Position numbers and translations under genes: made by a program. Shown here piece by piece: positions 55,834-64,000 of a DNA stretch of 64,000 bases (positions are counted from its first letter, which is position 1; each line of letters starts with the position of its first letter). Under the pieces are notes generated by a model. It searched no databases, was not told the origin of the DNA, and was given only the letters and a program-made list of their open reading frames with translations. The stretch comes from Taudactylus pleione (taxonomy: Eukaryota > Chordata > Amphibia > Anura > Myobatrachidae), in the NCBI GenBank assembly GCA_031769625.1, contig JAUIMM010000200.1:56385001-56449000 (forward strand), in the 5' to 3' direction.

Positions 55834-56926
55834 TAGGGTCGGTGCAAGGTTTCAGGGCTCCCTAGGCAAAGGTTCACAATGCCACCCCTGTTTTCCCCCA
55901 AACCCTCCGCCCAGCTCACAGACACATACACAGCACCCTAATAATATTCACATGACCCAAATTAAATGGATGATTCCCCCTGCAGTGCCCCCAGTAGTAA
56001 GGGCCCCTGTAGTGCCTCCAGTAGTAAGGGCCCTTGTAGTGCCCCCAGTTGTAATGCCTTTGTAGTGCCCCCAATAGTAATGCTCCCTGCAGTGCCCCCA
56101 GTAGTAATGCTCCCTGCTGTGCCCCCAGTAGTAATGCCCTTGTAGTGCCCCCAATAGTAATGCTCCCTGCAGTGCCCCCAGTAGTAATGCCCTTCTAGCG
56201 CCCCCAGTAGTAATGCTCCCTGTAGTGTCCCCAGTAGTAATGCTCCCTGCAGTGCCCCCAGTAGTAATGCTCCCTGCAGTGCCCCCCTTGTAGTGCCTCC
56301 AGTAGTAATGCTTCCTGCAGTGCCCCCAGTAGTAATGCTCCCTGCAGTGACCCCAGTAGTAATACTACCTGTAGTGTCCCCAGTAGTAATGCTCCCTGCA
56401 GTGCCTCCAGTAGTAATGCCCTTGTAGTGCCCCCAGTACTAATGCTCCCTGCAGTGACCCCAGTAGTAATGACCTTGTAGTGCCCCCAATAGTAATGCTC
56501 TCTGCAGTGCCCCAGTAGTAATGCCCTTTGAAGTGCCCCCAGTAGTAATGCTCCCTGCAGTGCCCCCAGTAGTAATGCCTTTGTAGTGCCTCCAGTAGTA
56601 ATGCTTCCTGCAGTGCCCCCAGTAGTAATGCTCCCTGCAGTGACCCCAGTAGTAATGTCCTTGTAGTGCCCCCAATAGTAATGCTCTCTGCAGTGCCCCA
56701 GTAGTAATGCCCTTTGAAGTGCCCCCAGTAGTAAGGCCCCTGTAGTGCCCCCTGTAGTAAGCCCCCCCATTCCCACGCACACACAACACAATCTCAGTGG
56801 GCGCCCGGCAAATGGAGGCTGGGCCTCTTAAGCCGCCGGGCCCTATAGCAACCGCACCCCCTGCTCCCTCTGTAGTTAGGCGGACTCAGAAGCGCCCTCT
56901 AGTGGCTAGTGGTAGCGTCGGCCCTG
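55834..56926. mobile_element. Non-autonomous hAT-like element with minisatellite
   Basis: Left end TAGGGTCGGTGCAAGG; the right end reads inward CAGGGCCGACGCTACC. Flanks ACCCCAGG and ACCAGAGG match at six of eight bases. The middle is a C-rich minisatellite. No frame is supported. Confidence 0.6.
55978..56760 (+). repeat. Minisatellite, units of 27-30 bp (AGTGCCCCCAGTAGTAATGC)
   Basis: About 27 units alternate GCTCCCTGCAGTGCCCCC and GCCCTTGTAGTGCCCCC around AGTAGTAAT. A block near 56405-56530 recurs near 56585-56715, so there is higher-order duplication. Long minus-strand frames are artefacts. Confidence 0.93.
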
Positions 56927-58016
56927 ACCAGAGGCAGTCTGAGGCCTGCTAGGAAAGCCCCAATCGCATCTGGTTCCGTCACTGTTGTTTGGCCACTATT
57001 TTATCACTTCAAGATTCCTGCAATGTCAATGGCAGGCTCCCCATTTCATATATGTCTAAAATGAATCATGAAGTTGAGGGCATATCGGAACTGTCTTTAG
57101 TCAACGTCTATCTGCAAAGCTTTTTAGTACATGGAAATGCACCTAGAAATTAACTGTCCTGGCAGAAGTGCAATGGAAAGGTGCAAAATGCTCATCATTA
57201 TACTGTAAGTATATGAGGAGATCCCATCTTCGGTACGTCTGAGTGACCATATATGTCAATATCCTCTCTTTCCTCACTCTTGGGAGACCATGCCAGGATG
57301 CCAGGAATCTGAAGGAAGAAAAAGTTAGTTGGCTGATATTAGAATATCTGTTCGTCGCTATGGGAATAATAATTTGGAGGTTTCGTAATACAGTTCATAT
57401 AAAATATAACAGTCATTAGACAGTAACTGTGTGAATAATACAGTATCTTTGTATGCTTTGCATTTACTGCACACAGGCTTTATCTGGGGTGATTAGCATT
57501 CCTTAAATATATTTATTAGTTTACTAATGTATAGCACATTTTTGTTGTTTAATAAACCTTCAAGTGTAAATAGATTGTATAAATAAAACAAGATCAAAAT
57601 ATTGAGGTAATGCTGGGACTATATGCATAATGATGACTTTATACAGACATTTATGAATATTGGCTACAATTAAATATCTGAGGACATCTTCAGGCTGATT
57701 TTTACCATTGTGGAAGAGCCACGTGGACTTAGAGCTAGACAATAGAGACTGTAGGTTTCTTTAAAACTAAAATAAATTGGAGCACTAGGGTTTAATATAC
57801 TAATTCCATTCCGGGCTTGCCCTTGGTATCCCTGCTGCTCGGACAATTTATCAAGGTTCTGGTATTACAATTTGGAGACCTCTGCTGGCCAACCTCTGTA
57901 AACATCAAGGAGCACTTGTAAGACCAACATCTAGACGTGATAACAGACTCCTGATTGGTTGTGTGCAGTCCTAAAGGGAGAATGTGAATTCTTTAACAAA
58001 AAGTTAAATATTTTAG
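56927..58016. other. No recognisable feature
   Basis: AT-rich sequence without element ends. It could be intron upstream of the candidate exon at 58017. Confidence 0.45.
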
Positions 58017-58211
58017 GTTGGAATACCCACACTAACTTTGGGAATATTTGCAGTGCATATTGCAGCGATACACAATGATGTGCTGCCACTTTTGAGATCT
58101 GAGCCAAGACAAAATCCCTTCCTCCCCTTTGAAAATTTCCCTTTAGCTGTCACCCAAACACTAATGGCCAAAGGTGTTTTTGCTGAATACTTCCAAAGAG
58201 GAGTTGACAAG
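58017..58211 (+). CDS. Candidate internal coding exon, 65 codons, unidentified gene
   Basis: The frame runs from VGIPTLTLGIF through LPFENFPLAVTQTLMAKGVF to FQRGVDK with no stop. It is bounded by ATATTTTAG at the left and AAG/GTAAGC at the right, both fitting splice consensus. The length of 195 bases keeps phase 0 at both borders. The stop codon appears only two codons beyond the donor, as expected for an exon. A hydrophobic stretch opens the segment. I do not recognise the protein. The acceptor's pyrimidine tract is weak, and chance or a decayed exon remains possible. Confidence 0.4.
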
Positions 58212-59077
58212 GTAAGCTGACGCCATCCTGAGATAGTTTTCTATGAAGAGTAAAGATTTTCGATGCTTAATTAGTTGCCCACTGTCATTGTCTCCGTAGA
58301 AGCTTATGGGGAGGCGGTAAGGTCCAGGAACAAGAGTAACATTTGTTTCCTATGTAAATAAGGGTGCACAATGGAGAAACCAAAGTTTTCTTTGGTATTA
58401 ACCGTTTGTAAATAGGAAATATTTAGAAACATAACCTTCTGCCAACATTTACACTGGCATCTATCTCTTCACCGCTTCTTACATAGATCTGCAAGTGTGA
58501 ACTTTTATCCCTTGAATCTTGTCAATGTGTTTCAGCTTCTTATGAGATATGCAATCAGTGCTTGGAAAGACTGCTAATGAAAGTGTTTGCAGCAAATAGA
58601 GAGGGTGACGTAACGGGATGAATTTTAGTTTTGCTGCTGGCACAGTATGTAAGAAGAATAGAGACAAGAGTAAGACACATATTTCTTTAGCAGCCCTTAG
58701 GATGCAAGCTTAGTTGCTGTGCAACAAGCTTAGTGTATTTTGTGTGGCATACTCCTGACTCCTTGTACAAAAAACAGACATACTCATTATAAATCATAGC
58801 TAACAGACCAAACACAGGGACTCCCTTTCCATTTTAACAATTTTTAAACATAAGCAGTTCATAACGTATTGTTATAGGTATTAGCCAACATTACAGTTTT
58901 TACTTCTCCAAGGCAAAAACACATTTTGGATTGGTAACAAGATATTTTTGTCAAATTAGGTTTGTTATAAGATACAATTTGTTACATTTTGTATGTGGAG
59001 AAAATTTCATAGCAATTGGATTGTAAAGGAGTCAATATATGGACAGGTTCGGCCTTTTGGTTGCAATTTACCAGGTT
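58212..59077. other. No recognisable feature
   Basis: AT-rich sequence beginning with the GTAAGC donor of the candidate exon. No following exon was recognised. Confidence 0.45.
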
Positions 59078-59080
59078 TAT

Positions 59081-59677
59081 GGGCCTGATTCAGAGCCACT
59101 CGTAAGCGGCAGCTCGTTCGCTCCGAGCGATGTTTGGCCAACTACGCATGCGTACGTTTCATAATATGCAAGCGCGAACCAGTCAGTGCGGTCGAAATTC
59201 ATGTGCTCGCAAAATAGCGAATGCCTGATAATTTGAGTGACAGAATGAGGCGTATGTGGGTGGTAACAGGGGAAGGTGCTTGAAAACGGGGAGTGGAAAT
59301 CAACGCAGGCGTGCTTAAAGGTCAAAACGGGCGTTTTATGGGTGTGCATAATTAAAACAGCAGCGTCATTGACCACGTCACTGGGTTATTTAATAGCCAG
59401 AACTGCTCGCAAAATTGTGGTAGCAAAAACCAACCACAGGAATAGCGAGCAGTTCATACGCTGGTCGATGTACTCGATTAATCTAATAAATAGCGGACAT
59501 GACGTAGGATGCGAGCGGCCAGGGGGCGTAGTTTCTCCAAAAACGACCGCAAGTTTTGTTCGCTCGTTCAGAACAAGAGGCGTCAACAGACCGCAAAGAG
59601 CAAATGGTTCATTTGAATAGCCACCCCTATTTTCGGGACGAACGAGCGCTAATTGCGTCCGGCTCTGAATCAGGCCC
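59081..59677. mobile_element. 597-bp MITE (group A), TSD TAT
   Basis: Ends are GGGCCTGATTCAGAGCC and, inverted, GGGCCTGATTCAGAGCC, flanked by TAT (59078-59080, 59678-59680). Internal sequence follows 36527-37125 in the same orientation. Confidence 0.92.
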
Positions 59678-59993
59678 TATGTGCAATGTGGTGTCAGACA
59701 TCTGAGAGGTTAAATTAAGTAGATCTGGCCATTCACCGCGTGTGTACTGTGGGATTCTATTACTGTGACTGCAACATGATGTCTGCACACATGGTAAAAT
59801 GGCAGCCATCGTCTCACCTCATTTTCCACCAGTCCCAACAGATATACAATTGATTCCTGTGATATGCTGAGTAATTGCTGGACTGCAAGATTATTGTACA
59901 AACCAGCCAACGATATGACTGGTTTGAACTATCATCGTTCAGTGTATGGACCTGAAGACTAATTGTTCACAGCCTGAAAACGACAGAAATACA

Positions 59994-60512
59994 GGGCCTG
60001 ATTCAGAGCTGAACGCTCTGACCAGAGCGCTCGCTCTGAATCAGGGCCCTCCTACCTTTTTTTGGAGCGTCCTCATGGATGCTCGCGTAGCTGTGGGTTA
60101 CCACCCACAGCTATAGCAAGCGTCCATGATGATGGCTTGCGACGGAGACCCTGCTGTAGGGTCTCGCTGCCGCAAGCCCTGGAGTGATTTTGGCTCTATC
60201 AGAGCCAAAATCACTCCCACTGACATCACTAGTGATGTCAGTGGGGCCGGCTTGAGACGGTAGGTGTTCCCATGGGAACGCCTCCGTCTGGCAGGCACGC
60301 CCCCGGCACACCCACCAAAGGGGGCGTGCTGTCAATCAACATTGACAGCACGCCCCCTTTGGTGCGAGACCCGGAGCGATGGAGAGCCCGTCGCTCGCCG
60401 GGTCTCGCGCACGCGCATGACGGAGCTCCCTCCGTTGTGCGCATGCTCAGTGGGGGAACATCGACCCGCTTGCGAACGTACTGCCGCTCACGAGCGGGTC
60501 TGAATGACCCCC
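59994..60512. mobile_element. Multi-hairpin MITE (group B)
   Basis: Ends are GGGCCTGATTCAGAGC and, inverted, GGGGGTCATTCAGACCC. Flanks ACA and ACT match at two bases. Modules as in 30115-30653, including AGCTGTGGGTTACCACCCAC and the CACTGACATCACTAGTGATG palindrome. Confidence 0.82.
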
Positions 60513-60623
60513 ACTGTCTGGATCGTTTCAGGTGGTGAATGGAGATTGCCTCCATACATTTTCCAGTTAATTATCAGGCCATCAGCCCTCCATGTCGGCT
60601 AGTCAGCTGAACTATTGTGCGTC

Positions 60624-60799
60624 CAGTGGTGGCTCCAGAGGTGAGGCTGCAGCGCAGTCCAAATTCAATTAGGCGAGCCACACCAACTGCCACCCCAAAT
60701 GCTGCCAAACATCGCCAGCCGGGACTCACTGGCAGTTGGAGTGGCTCCCCTATTTTAATTTTGGACGGCGCTGCAGCCTCACCTCTGGAGCCGCAACTG
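60624..60799. mobile_element. Palindromic hAT MITE, sister of 12058-12234
   Basis: Ends are CAGTGGTGGCTCCAGAGG and, inverted, CAGTTGCGGCTCCAGAGG. Flanks GTGCGTC and GTGCAGTC are an 8-bp duplication with one base lost on the left. Confidence 0.85.
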
Positions 60800-60807
60800 G
60801 TGCAGTC

Positions 60808-62071
60808 CGTGGCCAGCTTTATACATGTGGGTTACTTTGGTCCAACCGATATACAAAGTTTTTAGCTTTTTGAGCCCACTATAAATTGTGAAAAATGGAT
60901 ATATTTAACATATGATTCAACAAAATTAAAACAGTTTAGCTGACATATGGTATTTGGATATAATAATCCCTATATTATGCTCCTAGGGTGGTGCTAGGGG
61001 TAACCATTTTGATTGAATGCAGCTTACTGTAAAGAAAAGAAAATATCCATATATAGTAATCTGCAATTCCACACACAGGAAGCAGAATATAATACACACT
61101 TTTCAGAAGCTTGTAAGTCTAATTACATATTGGTTGTGATTCCTTTTTAATTCAAAATAATAGGGTAAACCGAGGGCCTGATTCAATTTAGAATGGAATT
61201 GCAAATCTGCGCACAACCGGCTTTTATGGTAATTATGGTAATGCAGCAGGAGGCATCACGCCTCCTGCATTACTTATCCGAGCTGCATTGTAAAACGCAT
61301 CGGCTAATTACCGAGAACATCGGCCGGCTAATTGACCCATGGGGTCACGTAAGCCGGCCGCCGCAGATGAGAGAAAGAGGCTAGTACTGTAATTCTCCGT
61401 CAGCCGACAGAGATCCTGGCCTCTTCCCTCCTTCCAACGGCGGCGACATGCCTCCTTTTAGGGAAACACTGTCACTGCCCCCTTCCCGTCCTCAAATGGC
61501 AGCAGATTGTCAATCACTAACAGTCTGCTGCCAGTCTGCATGCGAACACGCAGGACCCGTACTGCACATGCGCAGTCAGGGTCAGGCACCTGCGTAAATT
61601 CCCGACCATCGGAAATCTGCGTTCAGCAGTTCACTAGCCTGCACTGCTGAGTCTGTATCAGAGGGAGTTTCTCACAACAAGCAGAGACAAGGTTATCTGT
61701 AAATGTAAACAGTGGAAAAACATTCATTTTCAGTTCCTGTTTATTTGATGTACACTTTTTAACCCTTTTCCATGCATATTGTCTGGACCTGGACCTGAAT
61801 ATAGAAATTAGCAAACACACATGTTTTTACCAATTTTTTTTAATCCACTTGTAAGAACTAAACAAATTCATACATGTATATGCAACGTTCTAGGTCCAGA
61901 GCTTGACGTACCGCTGTGTCCTCGCACATCTTTGCTGCAGTCGCCCCAAACAGCCCATCGGGGCGTGCCCGGTTCCTTGAGACTCTGCTAGTGCCGGGTG
62001 TCTTTTTTTGGCAAAAATGCATCTAAGTCGCAATGTTACAATGCAACGGCCACAGCCTTTTTCCACACCTA
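60808..62071. other. Spacer with a one-ended MITE
   Basis: GGGCCTGATTCAATTTAG at 61174 is a probable left end of the GATTCAG group, followed by GC-rich sequence to about 61620 without a matching right end. The rest is not recognised. Confidence 0.45.
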
Positions 62072-62465
62072 GGGCCTGATTCAGAGCCGGAAGAGTGCTC
62101 GCTCTGAATCAGGTTTTTTTTGTTGTTGCGGCCAGGAACCACCCACAGCTTTTGCAAGCGGCCAGGTGATGGTCGCGACCATCGCGACCATAGGGGCTTG
62201 AGACAAGACCCTTGATAAAGGGTCTTGTCCGTCGCAAGCCCCAGAGAGCTTCCTGCTCTAACACTGGTGATGTCAGTGGTGCCTCCCACAAACGGCAGGC
62301 GTTCCTTCGGGAACGCCTCTGTTTGTGTAGCCACTCCCCCTACCCGCCTCCAAAACGGGGCGAGATGTCAATCAAAATCGATAGCTGCCCCCTTTTGGTG
62401 CGAGACACGTAGCAACGGAGTGCCCGTCGCTGGCCGGGTCTCGCGCATGCGCACGCTGGAGCCGC
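62072..62465. mobile_element. Multi-hairpin MITE (group B), right end lost
   Basis: Begins GGGCCTGATTCAGAGCCGG and follows the group B module order up to TCGCGCATGCGCACGC near 62455. The terminal GAATCAGGCCC is absent, so the right end is truncated. Confidence 0.75.
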
Positions 62466-62516
62466 TGCATATTAAATTAATCAGCACAGTCTCCTAGTCA
62501 CATCACATTGTGACTA

Positions 62517-62818
62517 AAGCTAGGTAAACGCTATAAGATTATCTGTCCAATTTGGCTGGTTGGAATGAAAACCTGGTAATGTATGGGAGCAAATGACATT
62601 CGACCATTTGTTTCGAAACACTATAAATAGACAAAAATGGTTGTTCAGAGAAATTAGCCAAATCCATTTGATTCAACCAATTTGTCCAAACGACCGTTTT
62701 TGTCCGATTTCTGACATTTGGAAGCAAATGGTCGATTGTCATTTACTCCCACACATTACCAGATTTTTGTTCCAACCAGCCATATTGGACAGATACTCTT
62801 ATAGTGTGTACCCAGCTT
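62517..62818. mobile_element. 302-bp palindromic MITE
   Basis: AAGCTAGGTAAACGCTATAA mirrors TTATAGTGTGTACCCAGCTT, and ATTATCTGTCCAAT pairs with ATTGGACAGATACT. Flanking bases are TA on both sides. The ends resemble the MITE at 55361 (AGCTGGGTACACAC). Confidence 0.82.
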
Positions 62819-62998
62819 TAGACGCATTTTCAATAAAAAAAGATGCTCGACGCTTGAATGGGACCTGGTGGCTCACTCACGCCTGGCATGTCGCATGCAT
62901 GGCATATTTTGGATGTAGCAGGACACATCTGTATTAGGCAATGTCCTACTACAACCAAGCCTCTGAAAATTCATGGCTGGTGAGAGGTATGTACATGT

Positions 62999-63359
62999 GG
63001 GATGCGGTCAATATCCCAACCACAGGCATTCTGGCAGTCATAATGCCGGCGCCGGAATCCCGACACTTGTCAGAATCCCAGTGCCGGCATCCTGACCAAC
63101 GGAATCCCGAAGGTAAGTAGCGAGATTAGGGGGTGGGCTAGCGTTAGGAGTTAAGTTTAGGCACTATGGGGAGGTTTAGGGTTAGGCACTAAGGGGGGAG
63201 GGATTAAGAACTAGGAGGGAGGTTAGGTTCAGGCAGGCACCGGGGAGGGAGGGTTAGGGTAGGGAGAGGTGGAGGGTAAGGATACCGACCGACAGGTGTC
63301 AGTATCCTAACCCTGTCAGGATGCCAGCGTCGGGATGTTGACCGCCGGGATCCCATCCC
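62999..63359. mobile_element. MITE with TTAGGG-like tract, TSD TGT
   Basis: GGGATGCGGTCAATATCCC on the left and, inverted, GGGATGGGATCCCGGCGG on the right, with TGT flanking both sides. GGCACTATGGGGAGGTTTAG and GGGTTAGGCACTAAGG occur in the centre (63120-63290). Same family as 11591-11903. Confidence 0.75.
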
Positions 63360-64000
63360 TGTACATGCAGCCCATTTTTCTTGTTAGTTAAGTTTTAATG
63401 AAAAAAAAAAATTAAAGGGAGGCAACATTTCCAATTTCCACCTAATATGATTAGTCATTGAAGGCAAACAGATTCGCTAAACTGGGGTAAAAGTTATGCC
63501 TTTAGTAAATAATCTCCGTGGTGTGTTTCTGAGGTTAGTTGTTCTTAGGGCAGATAAAAACCTCAGTACCAGTCAGAGATGCACCAAGGGGCCCAGCCTA
63601 TTTATTAAACCTTTTTCTCCGGAATTCTTGTGGAAATGACTATTGGCTATGTAGATAATATTTGTCCAGACAGGACAAGAATAGTTAAAAAGAGAAACCT
63701 CAAAAACTGAAGAAGAAGAGCAGGAGTTCCATTTGTGATGATACAGAGAATTCCTACTCTTCTTCAGGATAGTCTGATAGGATAAGGGAGATGTGGGAAG
63801 TAGCACTGGAGAAGTCTTCGAGATGGCAGTGAAACACGGTTACCTAGGAAGATGTGAGGCAGTGGTCATTGACAGACCAGAAAGGACAGGAAGCAATATG
63901 TAGGTAGACAAGATTGGAGAGCTAGGGCAGGGATGAATAGATGAAGGCCTTGTAGGTGAGAGTTAGGTGTTTTAATTGTATTCTATAAGGGAGCAAGTGT
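63360..64000. other. Unclassified sequence, possibly LINE-derived at the end
   Basis: The last 150 bases, including GGATGAATAGATGAAGGCC and ATTCTATAAGGGAGCAAGTG, look like a common interspersed repeat, but I cannot name it. No gene was recognised. Confidence 0.35.

Noticed and set aside
56195..56791. 198-codon minus-strand frame with GALLLGAL-type repeats
   Set aside because: Minisatellite translation; all three frames on that strand are long and repetitive.
1..64000. Retroviral or other viral insertions
   Set aside because: I saw no LTR pair, primer-binding site, reverse transcriptase or viral protein motif.

Overview
This window looks like vertebrate, most likely anuran amphibian, nuclear DNA. 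It has no bacterial-style gene packing. It is dominated by DNA transposons (hAT, Tc1/mariner, Harbinger-like MITEs and a Helitron-like element), with a tRNA-derived SINE, dinucleotide microsatellites and long unique stretches. The anuran assignment rests on repeat style and is an inference, not a search result.

Layout. Positions 1-3957 are the right part of an autonomous hAT element encoding an uninterrupted 1037-residue BED-finger transposase. A CA/TA microsatellite with an embedded MITE separates it from a second, nearly identical hAT element (4696-10221). That copy keeps both ends, a TATA-type promoter and a 160-bp tandem leader array, but its transposase core is gone and a second, related tandem array sits in its place. 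Positions 10.3-15 kb are mostly unclassified DNA with small MITEs. A broken Tc1 transposon (15410-17415) carries a nested MITE. Positions 19-24 kb hold a hAT element with a perfect target duplication, a Helitron-like element and a Tc1 fragment. Positions 30-41 kb are a dense mosaic of nested MITEs, SINEs and hAT derivatives. Positions 41.7-46.5 kb hold two non-autonomous elements that share internal modules; the second is a complete inverted relative of the hAT elements at the start. Positions 46.8-49.3 kb and 59-63.4 kb hold further MITEs. Positions 51-58 kb are comparatively repeat-poor and contain the only candidates for host-gene exons: a possible leader exon ending at 51930 and a 65-codon open exon with consensus-like splice sites at 58017-58211.

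How the parts relate. The first hAT element could supply transposase in trans to the second and third (43832-46537), because all three share TIRs starting TAGGGGTG and a common 3' region. At least fifteen copies or partial copies of one MITE group, with ends like GGGCCTGATTCAG and 3-bp target duplications, occur in the window. Several sit inside older repeats, which gives a relative order of insertion. No cellular gene can be named with confidence. No rRNA or tRNA gene, CRISPR array or recognisable retrovirus was seen.
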